Positions 25,076-34,203 are shown, counted from the first letter of the stretch. The stretch: DNA of 48,445 nt from Gammaproteobacteria bacterium (GCA_013151645.1 JAADHU010000077.1:1-48445), one strand, 5' to 3'. The notes: generated by a model from the sequence alone, not told the origin. Numbers and translations: made by a program.

Positions 25076-26688
25076 ATTCGGTCGATACGGCACCCTTACG
25101 TACAGCAGATTCGGACGTCAGTTCTACCGAAGCGCTTGCGGATGAGAATATCGGACTCGCGCGGCGAATCGGTACAACGATTCGCGGTTTTGCGGTGTTT
25201 GGCCGTCGCCACCGGGGACTGTTTTTTAAAGGGACCTTCGCGGCGATCGGCGTGGTCGCAGCGCGCCTGGCACTACCGTGGCCGCTGCGTGCGGTGGCAG
25301 AGGTAGTTACCGACGCAGACTTTTCCATGGGAATTTCGGACGAAGTGAACAGCCGGATCCTGCAGCTTTTGTTCCTGTTTCTACTTTGTGTCGCCGCTTT
25401 GGGTCTACTGGACTACCTCGCCCGCCTGTTTTTCAGCCGATTCGCGATTTCTACGACTCGGGATTTGCGACAGGCGGTTTTTGGCAGGTCACTTGGGATC
25501 GATCCGGCAAATCGGGAAATAGCCTCCGGTGATCTGGTATCGCGACTGGTTGGAGATGCCGCACGCGTTAAGGCAGGTATGCAGGGATTTCTGCTGCATG
25601 TCGCGACCAACGGTTTGTTGTTCGCCGGTGTTACCGTGATTCTCTGGACCATCGATCCGCGTATGGGTCTGTTCTTCACACTCGCGGCGGTAATGATCGG
25701 GTTGATTATTGTGTGGGGAACACGGCGTATCTTTCTCGTCTCCCTGCAAAATCGTCGCAAGGAAGGAAAGTTGGCGGACAAGATTTACTCCAGTCTTCGC
25801 AGACCCCAGCGAAAATCCACGTTACGTCGAATCAATAAATCAAGCAGCCGCTACGAAGCATCGCTTACCCGCATGCAAGGGCGTGTCACCTGGATCGCCC
25901 ACCTGATTTTCGGGCTCGCGGTTGTCGGCTCGTTATGGAGCGGAGTGCGGGCTGTCGCCACAGGCGACGTTACCGTCAGCAACCTGGTCCTGTTTATGTT
26001 CTATGTGCTGATGATAGGTGGCCCCATTACGCGTTTGGCCCGTCAGGGGACGCGTACCGGGAAAATTCTTGGTCCGGCCTATCGTCTGGTGCAGATGTTG
26101 CAACCCAAGCCTGTGTCAGACGGCCCTGCAGCGGTTCTTCGTCTACGCAGTCTGAAAAAGAAACTCGTTCTGAAGGGCCTGCGGTCCAATCCGTATGACA
26201 ACACGAAAGGAACCGAGACTGACCCGCTATGGCCGACCGTGGTTATCAAGCGCGGCGAACGCATTGCCGTCGTTGATGCCTCCGGAATCACTGCACGTTT
26301 TCTGTTGGAGGCCATCGCCGGTGAGAGAGACATCGGCAGAGGCACGCTGAAATGGGATAGTGCCGTATTGAAGGGCAATAACCGACTGGCTTTGCGCAGC
26401 CAGGTATCGTTGTTTACGCCCGAAGCGCTGACCGCGAATTCGATTCCGCCACTGGCACAGCGATTCAGGCAGATCGCTACCGGCGCCCGACGGCGAGTCT
26501 CCATCTGGTGTTACCTGAACCCGGCCGAGGGACTCTCAACAGAAGACGGGAAACACATCCTGTCATCGTTGTCCGCAAGTAACTTCTCAAACTCTCCGAC
26601 GATAATCGTCGCTACACGTCACCAATACGGACTGGAAAACTATGATCGAATTATCAATGTGGAAAATGGCCGAATCGCCGTCAACTGA
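25072..26688 (+). CDS. ABC-exporter-like membrane protein with a degenerate ATPase domain
   Basis: A 538-residue protein. Residues 35-340 form a six-helix type IV ABC exporter membrane domain (hydrophobic segments around WPLRAV, ILQLLFLFLL, LLFAGVTVILW, LFFTLAAVMIG, LIFGLAVVG and LVLFMFYVLM). The C-terminal part keeps the outline of the nucleotide-binding domain. The strand RGERIAVV leads to DASGITARFLLEAIAG instead of GxxGxGKST; WCYLNPAEGLS stands where Walker B LLDEPTxxLD should be; IIVATRH matches the H-loop and RIINVENGRI the end. LSGGQ is absent, and Walker A to Walker B spans about 75 residues instead of about 120. ATP hydrolysis by this chain looks impossible. The frame is intact, so it is not simply broken. 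TTG start, overlapping the upstream stop. Confidence 0.85.
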   Translation: MNSVDTAPLRTADSDVSSTEALADENIGLARRIGTTIRGFAVFGRRHRGLFFKGTFAAIGVVAARLALPWPLRAVAEVVTDADFSMGISDEVNSRILQLLFLFLLCVAALGLLDYLARLFFSRFAISTTRDLRQAVFGRSLGIDPANREIASGDLVSRLVGDAARVKAGMQGFLLHVATNGLLFAGVTVILWTIDPRMGLFFTLAAVMIGLIIVWGTRRIFLVSLQNRRKEGKLADKIYSSLRRPQRKSTLRRINKSSSRYEASLTRMQGRVTWIAHLIFGLAVVGSLWSGVRAVATGDVTVSNLVLFMFYVLMIGGPITRLARQGTRTGKILGPAYRLVQMLQPKPVSDGPAAVLRLRSLKKKLVLKGLRSNPYDNTKGTETDPLWPTVVIKRGERIAVVDASGITARFLLEAIAGERDIGRGTLKWDSAVLKGNNRLALRSQVSLFTPEALTANSIPPLAQRFRQIATGARRRVSIWCYLNPAEGLSTEDGKHILSSLSASNFSNSPTIIVATRHQYGLENYDRIINVENGRIAVN

Positions 26689-26757
26689 ACCTGCAGGGAC
26701 TGCCAGCGAAAACAGCCGTCGGTGTCTGGTGCACCACCGCCGCGTTCGGGTGTCGCG

Positions 26758-27861
26758 ATGAAGATTCTCTTCGCAGGTTACGCGCCGGTCCACTTCCGCT
26801 GTTTTCAACCTCTGTATGACCGCTTGCAGGCGTGGCCAGGCGTCGACGTTTTTGTGTCCGGGGGATTGCGCAGCAAAATCGACAAACACTATCACTATGA
26901 TACGCCGTCAATGTACCGGGGATTCAATCTGCCGACAGCGTCCGTCCTGTCGGTCGAGGAAATTCAGGATATGGACTTTGATGTGCAATTCTCAGCACAT
27001 ACGAAGTTGATATTACCGCGACGAGTGGAACGGCGAATTCAGATTTTCCACGGCGTCTCGTTCCGTAACAAAGCGGTACGACCCGAGAATCTGGGTTGCG
27101 ACAATTACTTTATGATCGGTCCGTACATGGTAGCTCGATTCGCCGGCGCCGGACTTTTGACCGAGAACGATCCGCGCATTGCCAATATAGGCTTCATGAA
27201 AACCGACGCGCTGGTCGATGGTTCTCTGCATAGAGAGTCCATCCTGAAAGAGGTCGGCTTCGATGGTTCGCGGCCCGTTATTCTGTATGCGCCCACGGGA
27301 GCAAAACGCAATTCGCTGGAGACCATGGGTGAGGATGTGATACGGAAACTACTGGAAGTCGATGAATACGATCTCCTGATAAAACCGCACGATCATCCAA
27401 AAAACAAAAAGATGGACTGGACGACCTATCTGCGCCGATACGAAAGTCCGAATTGTCGTATCGTTGAACCGCGTGACGACGTTGTCCCTATGCTCTATAT
27501 CGCGGACCTGCTGATTAGTGATGCATCGTCCGTTGCCAACGAATACACGTTGTTGGACCGGCCTATACTGTTTCTCGATACGCCCGAGCTAATCGATCAG
27601 GCGCGCAACGCACGCCACTCGATGCTTGACCTGGATACATGGGGCCGAACCGGCGGCTTGGTTGTAGAGAAAGCGGATAGTGTGCAGGCACTGGTAGCGC
27701 AGAGCCTCTCCAATCCGTCACAGATGTCGTTGGTCCGCCGAAGAATCGCCGAAAACCTGTTCTTCAATCACGGGCAGGCAACCGACTCGGCGATGACCTG
27801 GATGCAGGAGAACCTCCTGCCGGCCGCAAGATCGCGCAAGAGCCAAGAAAAATGTTCTTAA
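26758..27861 (+). CDS. CDP-glycerol glycerophosphotransferase-family enzyme
   Basis: A 367-residue protein from ATG 26758 (MKILFAGYAPVHFRCF). The C-terminal half matches the TagB/TagF-type transferase family: ILYAPTGAK, LLIKPHDH and SDASSVANEYTLLDRPILFLDTP, plus an N-terminal HGVSFRNKA loop. These enzymes move glycerol-phosphate from CDP-glycerol to a membrane acceptor, classically in wall teichoic acid synthesis. It is shorter than polymerising TagF, so it may be a primase-like or single-addition enzyme. In a Gram-negative it would modify a lipid, glycan or capsule. Its end overlaps the porin start by 10 bases. Confidence 0.88.
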   Translation: MKILFAGYAPVHFRCFQPLYDRLQAWPGVDVFVSGGLRSKIDKHYHYDTPSMYRGFNLPTASVLSVEEIQDMDFDVQFSAHTKLILPRRVERRIQIFHGVSFRNKAVRPENLGCDNYFMIGPYMVARFAGAGLLTENDPRIANIGFMKTDALVDGSLHRESILKEVGFDGSRPVILYAPTGAKRNSLETMGEDVIRKLLEVDEYDLLIKPHDHPKNKKMDWTTYLRRYESPNCRIVEPRDDVVPMLYIADLLISDASSVANEYTLLDRPILFLDTPELIDQARNARHSMLDLDTWGRTGGLVVEKADSVQALVAQSLSNPSQMSLVRRRIAENLFFNHGQATDSAMTWMQENLLPAARSRKSQEKCS

Positions 27862-29078
27862 CGACAAGGCAGTCCCTGTCGACCCGGGATTGTCTTTGCG
27901 CCAGGCTGTCGATACACGTAGCAATCGGCCACGGAATGCTGGCCGCGCTGATGCTTCTGGCCGGTTTTTCGAGTCGCGATGCAGTCTCCGATGAGTCCGA
28001 TGCCTCGTCCGATGAATCCGCCACAGCGTTCAACGATTGGCGCATTCGCGGCCGATTGCAGATAGACGGTGCGCGATACAGCGGTGACAACTCGCTGTTT
28101 ATCGATGACATACAGGTTCGACGTGCACGGCTGGCATTCGCCGGAAAACTGATGGCCGGGTTTAGCGTTAAACTGGAGTACGAACTGGGTGACAACACGC
28201 TGAAACCGAAAGGTATGTATCTACGGAAAAAGCTGGGCGAAAACGGCCGTTTGACGGTGGGTCACTTCAAATTGCCGGTTAGCCTGCAAACAGCGACGAG
28301 TTCGCTGGACAACACGTTCATGGAGCGTTCTCTCCCCAATCTGGGCGCCACCGGATTCCGCCTGGGAGCGATGGCATCGACGTATGGGGATTCCTGGTCT
28401 GTATCCAGTGGCGTAACGGGTGGCAGACTTTCGGATCAGTACGAAATCAGTCGGGAAGGTGTGGGATTTTTCGCGCGCGGCGTATTCAATCCGGTCAGGT
28501 CCGGGCGTCGATTGTGGCATCTTGGCTTAAGCTCGGAATTTCGTCGCTACGGTGCCGGCGATTCTGTGCGGTTGCGTACCCGGCCAGAGTCCGATGTGAC
28601 TGGCGTACGTCTCGTGGATACGGGTCGTATGCGCGATCTGGAACAGAGTTTTCGATATACCGCCGAGGTGGCATGGAAACGAAACTCTCTACAGGTGCAA
28701 GCGGAATACATGCGTCTTCTGGCGACACGCCTGAACGGCTCCTCCGACCTTGATTTCGCCGGTTGGTATGCGCAGGCCGGTTGGTTTATCACCGGCGAAT
28801 CGCGACGCTATAATCGCCGCAGGGGTCGTTTCCGCCGGACGCGACCGGAACATGCCTATGGCGCATGGGAGGTCGCCGTTCGGTACAGCACGATCGATTT
28901 GAACAGCTTCGACGTGCTCGGTGGCGAAGAAACGAACAGGAGTATCGCGCTGAATTGGTACGCGACGGATTCGCTCCGCTTTTCACTAAACTATATCGAC
29001 GCCGTGGCGCGCAGGAATGCGGCCGATCCGGAGGAAAATGTATCCATTATTCAGGCACGGTTCCAATTCGCTTTTTGA
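27852..29078 (+). CDS. Porin of the OprO/OprP (phosphate-selective) family
   Basis: A 408-residue outer-membrane protein. After a long N-terminus with a signal peptide (MLAALMLLAGFSS) and an acidic Ser-rich linker, it starts a barrel typical of OprP-like porins: LQIDGARYSGDN, IQVRRARLAFAGKLM, GRLTVGHFKLPVSLQ and a C-terminal strand ending in Phe (QARFQFAF). Family members pass phosphate, polyphosphate or other anions. Overlap with the transferase gene indicates co-expression with the phosphopolymer-like genes, which would fit uptake or exit of phosphate-bearing material (inference). Confidence 0.88.
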   Translation: MFLTTRQSLSTRDCLCARLSIHVAIGHGMLAALMLLAGFSSRDAVSDESDASSDESATAFNDWRIRGRLQIDGARYSGDNSLFIDDIQVRRARLAFAGKLMAGFSVKLEYELGDNTLKPKGMYLRKKLGENGRLTVGHFKLPVSLQTATSSLDNTFMERSLPNLGATGFRLGAMASTYGDSWSVSSGVTGGRLSDQYEISREGVGFFARGVFNPVRSGRRLWHLGLSSEFRRYGAGDSVRLRTRPESDVTGVRLVDTGRMRDLEQSFRYTAEVAWKRNSLQVQAEYMRLLATRLNGSSDLDFAGWYAQAGWFITGESRRYNRRRGRFRRTRPEHAYGAWEVAVRYSTIDLNSFDVLGGEETNRSIALNWYATDSLRFSLNYIDAVARRNAADPEENVSIIQARFQFAF

Positions 29079-29143
29079 AGCAGCACACTTCGCCGGCGGG
29101 TGCCTCGGGAAAACTTTGCTACTTCGGCACGACCCATTGCGTA

Positions 29144-29209
29144 AGAATCAGGATTCTGCGTATTTTCGTCGCCTTTTTGCGACCATAAAGTTGATTTGAT
29201 ACGTCAAAT
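29144..29209. promoter_or_regulatory. Two perfect inverted repeats upstream of the ECF sigma gene
   Basis: AGAATC-AG-GATTCT lies at 29144-29157, and ATTTGA-TACG-TCAAAT at 29194-29209, ending five bases before ATG 29214. Both are exact and sit in the only gap between the porin and the sigma gene. They could be operator sites or an RNA hairpin masking the start of translation. The second stem would cover the ribosome-binding region, for which no clear GGAG is visible. Confidence 0.4.
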
Positions 29210-29213
29210 TGTT

Positions 29214-29837
29214 ATGAAACGGAAAATGACACAATTCATTCATCTGGAGGACAAGCGCCAGGTGAAAGCTCTGCTGTCCGGCGATCAGAGCGCTTTCAGG
29301 CAGTTTTTTGATGAAAACTATGGCCGCTTGTACCGATTCGCATTGCCGCGCTTGTCGAATGACGCCAATATTGCCGAGGAACTGGTCTTGCAGAGCCTGT
29401 CCAAAGCGCTTATCGGCGTGGAGTCCTATCGTGGCGAGGCCCAGCTGTTTACCTGGCTTTGCACCATTTTAAGAAATGAAATTACCGACTGGAAACGCAA
29501 ACAAGGCCGGTTCAACGAGCGAATCGTGCTGACCGAGGATTTTCCGGCAATCAAGGCCGCCGTCGAATCGTTCCATGCACCTGCGACGGACGACCCGGTA
29601 CACGATCTGGAACGGACGGAAACAGTACGGTTAATAAAAGTTGCACTTGACCGGTTACCGGTAAAGTACGGTAACGCGCTGGAATGGAAGTACATCGAAG
29701 GACATTCGGCTCAGGAAATAGCGACGCGGTTGAACATCGGTCTGGAAGCAACCCATTCGCTCCTCGCAAGGGCGAGGCGCGCATTTACCGACGTTTTCGG
29801 CACGCTCGCAGACCACACTGCTGAAACGGTTTACTAA
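29214..29837 (+). CDS. ECF-type RNA polymerase sigma factor
   Basis: A protein of about 207 residues with sigma region 2 (LLSGDQSAFRQFFDENYGRLYRFA ... GEAQLFTWLCTILRNEITDWKRK) and region 4 (LPVKYGNALEWKYIEGHSAQEIATRLNIG). It binds core polymerase and directs it to promoters of the linked system. TTG 29196 and ATG 29226 are also in frame. The next two genes are a FecR-type anti-sigma and an STN-bearing TonB receptor, the classical cell-surface signalling trio. It should be held or activated by the FecR protein and turned on by ligand at the receptor. Confidence 0.92.
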   Translation: MKRKMTQFIHLEDKRQVKALLSGDQSAFRQFFDENYGRLYRFALPRLSNDANIAEELVLQSLSKALIGVESYRGEAQLFTWLCTILRNEITDWKRKQGRFNERIVLTEDFPAIKAAVESFHAPATDDPVHDLERTETVRLIKVALDRLPVKYGNALEWKYIEGHSAQEIATRLNIGLEATHSLLARARRAFTDVFGTLADHTAETVY

Positions 29838-29847
29838 GGCCAAAATC

Positions 29848-30867
29848 ATGAACGAAGACGATATCGATAGCACTGCAAGGGAAGAAGACTCGCTCGCGGA
29901 GCTTTTCGCCAACGTGACGCCACGATCGAAGCCCGCCGCGGCGGCCGAGGAGCGTGCCTTCACGATTCTCGAGGCACAGTGGCGAGATGTTGCCAACCGT
30001 CGCAAACGCAGGAACCGTCTCGTGTCCTGGGGTATTGCCGCTTCGCTGGTCCTGTCAATGGGCATTGCGTTCAAATGGCTCGGCGATACCCCGACAATAG
30101 TGTTAGCGCCGGTCGCCGACATCGCGCGCGTCACGGGCAGTGCGATATACGCGAATAACCAGCACATCGACGGCGGCTCTGCCGATTTCCCCCGGTTGTC
30201 TGTCGGCGAGACACTGGCGACCGGTCCCGACTCCAGAGTTGCGTTATCGTGGAGTACCGGTGGCTCACTACGCATCGATGAAAACTCGGAGATCCGCTTC
30301 GTCTCGACGAGTGAGATTCAGCTCGTTTCCGGAACGGTGTATTTCGATTCGCTGCCCTATGACCGGAAAACGGACGCGCCCAACTCGTTCTCGATCGATA
30401 CGGTTGCCGGCCGGATATCGCATGTTGGCACACAATTCCTGACCGGCGTTGCCGAATCGATAGTCACCGTCGGCGTACGTGAAGGGTTGGTACAGATTGA
30501 CAGCCCGACGTTCATTTCACGTGTGCCATCGAGGAATAGAATACGTATCACGGCCGATGGTCGACAATCGAAACAACTGCTAGAGCCGTTTGACGAATCC
30601 TGGCGCTGGGCCGAAGAAATCGCGCCGCCGTTCGACCCGCAAGGTCGAACAGTAGAGGAACTGGTCATGTGGATCAGCCGGGAAACAGGCAGATCATTCC
30701 GCTTTCGTTCGAAAGATGCAGCAATGAACGCAGCGAGTACATCGTTGGTCGGATTGAACAACCTGAGTCCGCTTCAAGCGCTCAATACGATGCAGTATGC
30801 AACCGATTTAAGGTATGACATTATTGATGAGAAAATCGTAATTAGTCTCGGTGGCGAGCAACGATAA
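29848..30867 (+). CDS. FecR-family anti-sigma/sigma regulator
   Basis: A 339-residue inner-membrane protein. Its cytoplasmic N-terminus has about 55 residues and ends in a basic RNRRK-type patch (VANRRKRRNRLVSW). One transmembrane segment (GIAASLVLSMGIAFKWLG) and the periplasmic FecR domain (VSGTVYFDSLPY, VAGRISHVGTQFLTG, VREGLVQI) follow. The last 70 residues (ELVMWISRETGRSFRF ... LSPLQALNTMQY) form an STN-like fold that can contact the receptor's signalling domain. It sits ten bases after the sigma gene. Confidence 0.92.
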   Translation: MNEDDIDSTAREEDSLAELFANVTPRSKPAAAAEERAFTILEAQWRDVANRRKRRNRLVSWGIAASLVLSMGIAFKWLGDTPTIVLAPVADIARVTGSAIYANNQHIDGGSADFPRLSVGETLATGPDSRVALSWSTGGSLRIDENSEIRFVSTSEIQLVSGTVYFDSLPYDRKTDAPNSFSIDTVAGRISHVGTQFLTGVAESIVTVGVREGLVQIDSPTFISRVPSRNRIRITADGRQSKQLLEPFDESWRWAEEIAPPFDPQGRTVEELVMWISRETGRSFRFRSKDAAMNAASTSLVGLNNLSPLQALNTMQYATDLRYDIIDEKIVISLGGEQR

Positions 30868-30917
30868 AAAGGACGTAACGAATCAAGCTGAACGATTGGA
30901 ACGCTGTCGTTTTCGTA

Positions 30918-33362
30918 TTGCAGGCCAACGAACGTCGGGGTTTTGATGACGTTTGCCCCCGTGTGCCTGATCGCCAGGACCTGCAAAGAAATATCGATCA
31001 TTTTTTTGCGTGCGTCCGGCGACTGACACGTCATTTTCTGCGGGCAGGTTTTGCGGTCTTGTTGTCAATGAGCGCGCCACTCAAGGCGGCCGCAGAAGCC
31101 GGCGAATCAGAGGGCGCGACGGTTGGCCGGCCAATAGTGGAAGTCGTCGACGAATATCGGTCGAAGGGTCTGCCGCTCGCGTACAGCTCAGCCTTGCTGC
31201 CCAGGGAGTACGTAGTACTCGACGCACCGACATCGCAAGATCCGATCGCAGTTGTCAAAGAAATTCTTCAGCCCTACCAGCTGACCCTCCTGGAAGTGGA
31301 GGGACTGCACGTTGTGACCCGCCTTGCCGCCGAGCGCAGCGTTTCAGATCGTGCGGCATCAGTTCCTGTCGCGACCGTCGACGAGGACGTATTAGCCGAG
31401 GTTGTGGTTCTGGCGAGTCGTTACGAGTTCCTGCGCAAGGCGAGCAATTCGAAAACGAATATATCTCAACACGCAATTCAGGCGTTGCCGAATTTCGGTC
31501 AGGATCCGGTGCGTGCCGTACAACGGCTGCCTGGCACAGCATCAGGCGGAGTTTCGGCAATGCCGCATATCCGAGGTGCCGATTCAGGGGAAACGGGTAT
31601 TGTCGTGAATGGCGAACAACTCCTGGATCCTTTTCATTTTCGTGACTATCAAAGCATCTTCAGCATTATCGATGCCAGAGCAATCGATGGCCTGGAGGTA
31701 TTTACCGGCGGCTTCCCCGCGCAATACGGTGATCGCATTGGTGGTCTGCTGCTGATCGACACGATCGTACCTGATGAGAAACGAATATCGGAAATTGGCT
31801 TGAGTATTTTCAATACATCACTCATGTCGGCCGGGACTTTTGCCAATGGAGATACGCAGTGGCTGGTATCGGCACGCCGCAGCAACCTGGATCTCGTGCT
31901 TGGTCGTGAGTTTGGTCGGCCGCTTTACGCCGATTTATTCACCGTGCTTACATTCAATATTTCGCCGCACACGAAAATATCGGTGAACGGACTGTTCGCA
32001 AAAAACCGTGCTCGCGTGGTCGCCGACAAGGATATACCCGGTCGAGAGCGATCCTCGAACAAGTCACGCAGCGCACAAACCTGGATAAACTGGTCTCAGG
32101 ACTGGACGGACAATCTGTCAAGCGTTACCGGAATTTCGACCAGTGCCAATAAAAGTACGCGCGTCGGTCTGATCGACGATCCGGGAAAAATGATCGGTCA
32201 GGTCGCCGATTTTCGGGACTTTGACGTATTTGGAATGCGGCAGGACTGGAGCCTGCAGACGGCTGAAAATCATCGATGGTCCTGGGGAGCGGACTATAAA
32301 CGTCTGCAAGGCGCTTACGACTATTCCGGAGCAGCGGAATACTTCGGACCACTGCTGTCTTTCGATGGTATTTCACCGTCGTTCACGCGAGATAGCGACG
32401 TATCAATCGACGGCGAGTCGTACGCACTCTATTTGTCGGATCAATGGCGACTAACGCCGAAGACCGTGGTCGATCTCGGTCTGCGCTGGGACAAGCAAAC
32501 GTATACCGGTCTCGAAAACGACGCACAGTTCAGCCCGCGATTCAGTCTTGTGCACCAATTGGGACCCAATACCGATCTACGCCTGAGCTGGGGGCGCTAT
32601 TATCAGTCACAAGGGATTAACGAGCTGCAAGTCGAGGATGGCGTTGAACGGTTTTTCCGCGCCCAGCGCTCCGACACGGCGATCGTCGGACTGCAACATC
32701 GAGTCGGGGACCAGTATGTCGTGCGAGTGGAAGCCTACCGAAAATCATTGCAACAGCAGCGTCCGCGTTTCGAGAACATTCTGGATCCACTGGCCGTGAT
32801 ACCGGAGCTCGAGCCAGGCCGGGTACGTATCGAGGCGGACAAAGGCTTTTCCCAGGGGATCGAGACCTCGGTTGTTTACGACAACGATGGTAAGCTTGGC
32901 TGGTGGGCGAGTTATTCCCTCGCAAAGACCAGCGACCGAATTGCCGGACGAAACGTGGCAAAAAGCTGGGACCAGAGACACGCGGTACAAATAGGCCTTG
33001 ATTGGACGTCCGGTCGGTGGGAGTTCGGCATGGCGGCCAATCTTCGCAGCGGTTGGCCCACAACGCGGCTAGGCATCGACCCGGCTGCCGATTCCGGGAC
33101 CGCTGCGGCGGAATTCGGGCCAAGAAATGCGCAGCGATTCCCGAATTTCGCTACTTTGGATGTAAAGGCAGCCTATACCGTACCGCTCCGAAACGGCTCG
33201 CTGAATTTTTTTCTGGAAGTGTCGAACGTGACGGATCGTAAAAACCAGTGTTGCATTGACGTTAACGTGGTCGAAGATATTGCCGGTAACCTGGTACTGA
33301 ATCAAAAAAATGACAATTGGTTGCCTTTGTTTCCGTCTATTGGGATCCTCTGGCAATTCTAG
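30918..33362 (+). CDS. TonB-dependent receptor with N-terminal STN signalling domain
   Basis: An 814-residue receptor. The signal sequence (FLRAGFAVLLSMSAPLKAAAEA) is followed by an STN domain (YRSKGLPLAYSSALL, IAVVKEILQPYQLTLLEVEG), a plug (IRGADSGETGIVVNGEQLLDP ... GGFPAQYGDRIGG) and a 22-strand-type barrel ending in Phe (IGILWQF). STN receptors signal to FecR and the ECF sigma. The start is unclear: I used TTG 30918, but no ribosome site precedes it. A strong AAAAAGGA at 30866-30873 has no ATG at the right distance; the in-frame codons after it are ATC and CTG. The ligand is unknown, and closeness to the phosphopolymer-like genes suggests a related compound. Confidence 0.9.
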   Translation: MQANERRGFDDVCPRVPDRQDLQRNIDHFFACVRRLTRHFLRAGFAVLLSMSAPLKAAAEAGESEGATVGRPIVEVVDEYRSKGLPLAYSSALLPREYVVLDAPTSQDPIAVVKEILQPYQLTLLEVEGLHVVTRLAAERSVSDRAASVPVATVDEDVLAEVVVLASRYEFLRKASNSKTNISQHAIQALPNFGQDPVRAVQRLPGTASGGVSAMPHIRGADSGETGIVVNGEQLLDPFHFRDYQSIFSIIDARAIDGLEVFTGGFPAQYGDRIGGLLLIDTIVPDEKRISEIGLSIFNTSLMSAGTFANGDTQWLVSARRSNLDLVLGREFGRPLYADLFTVLTFNISPHTKISVNGLFAKNRARVVADKDIPGRERSSNKSRSAQTWINWSQDWTDNLSSVTGISTSANKSTRVGLIDDPGKMIGQVADFRDFDVFGMRQDWSLQTAENHRWSWGADYKRLQGAYDYSGAAEYFGPLLSFDGISPSFTRDSDVSIDGESYALYLSDQWRLTPKTVVDLGLRWDKQTYTGLENDAQFSPRFSLVHQLGPNTDLRLSWGRYYQSQGINELQVEDGVERFFRAQRSDTAIVGLQHRVGDQYVVRVEAYRKSLQQQRPRFENILDPLAVIPELEPGRVRIEADKGFSQGIETSVVYDNDGKLGWWASYSLAKTSDRIAGRNVAKSWDQRHAVQIGLDWTSGRWEFGMAANLRSGWPTTRLGIDPAADSGTAAAEFGPRNAQRFPNFATLDVKAAYTVPLRNGSLNFFLEVSNVTDRKNQCCIDVNVVEDIAGNLVLNQKNDNWLPLFPSIGILWQF

Positions 33363-33432
33363 ATAACGGACTCGAAGAGTGATCCGTGATCTCCTTTAGC
33401 TCGATAACGACAGAACTGACGAATTGCGCCGA

Positions 33433-34038
33433 ATGTCTGAAACAATACAACAGCTCACATACCGCAGCGGCGCCCTGCTCCTGGTCCTGCTGCTGCAATC
33501 GTTAGCGCTTGGCGCAGAGATTGTCGATATTGAAGTCGATCGGGATGGCCGTCGGTATACGCTGGTCTCTACAACCCTTTTCGACGCAAGTCCCGAGCGG
33601 GTATTTGCGGTGCTCATCGACTACGACCAGCTCGCCAGAATCTCGCCGACGATTAAAGACAGTCGCCACGTGGAATCGACTGACGACGGCCCGGCCGTTG
33701 TCTACAGTCGTATTGGCGCCTGCGTTTTTTTCTATTGCAAAACAGTTGAAAAATATGAGTATCTCGAATTCGTTCGGCCCACGTACATTCTAACCACGGC
33801 GATTCCGGAGCGCAGTGACGTTATTTACAGTCAATCTGAATGGTCGTTGGAGGCCTCCGGCAACGGCGGCACAACCGTCGTCTATCGGCTGGAGTTTGAA
33901 CCCGACTTCTGGGTGCCGCCGCTGATTGGACCCATGGTGATCAAACGAGCGCTTGTTGCCGACGGCGCAATCGCCGTTGAGCAGATTGAAATACTGGCGC
34001 AGAAGCTGGCGAATTTCGATGCAACGAACGGACGTTAG
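33433..34038 (+). CDS. SRPBCC/polyketide-cyclase-type protein with signal peptide
   Basis: A 201-residue protein from ATG 33433. A hydrophobic N-terminus (GALLLVLLLQSLALGAEI) indicates export to the periplasm. The mature part fits the START/SRPBCC helix-grip fold: TLFDASPERVFAVLIDYDQLARISP, a central VVYSRIGACVFFYCK, and a C-terminal helix preceded by PLIGPMVIKRALV. Such proteins bind hydrophobic ligands. Its position after the TonB receptor and before the lipid-phosphate pair would suit a lipid- or polymer-binding role (inference). Confidence 0.85.
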   Translation: MSETIQQLTYRSGALLLVLLLQSLALGAEIVDIEVDRDGRRYTLVSTTLFDASPERVFAVLIDYDQLARISPTIKDSRHVESTDDGPAVVYSRIGACVFFYCKTVEKYEYLEFVRPTYILTTAIPERSDVIYSQSEWSLEASGNGGTTVVYRLEFEPDFWVPPLIGPMVIKRALVADGAIAVEQIEILAQKLANFDATNGR

Positions 34039-34203
34039 GATTCTGAAAACGGCGATGTCCCGGAAGTAAGTTCGCGTAGCAGAGCTCTAATGATCGTCGG
34101 GCGACCTGTCTGTGCTCCTGGAATGGCTCGAAAACCAGTCCGTCCTCCCCGAACCCGGCAACCAGACGCCCGTGTGCCCGGACAACCGGCGCAGTGTCGC
34201 CTG

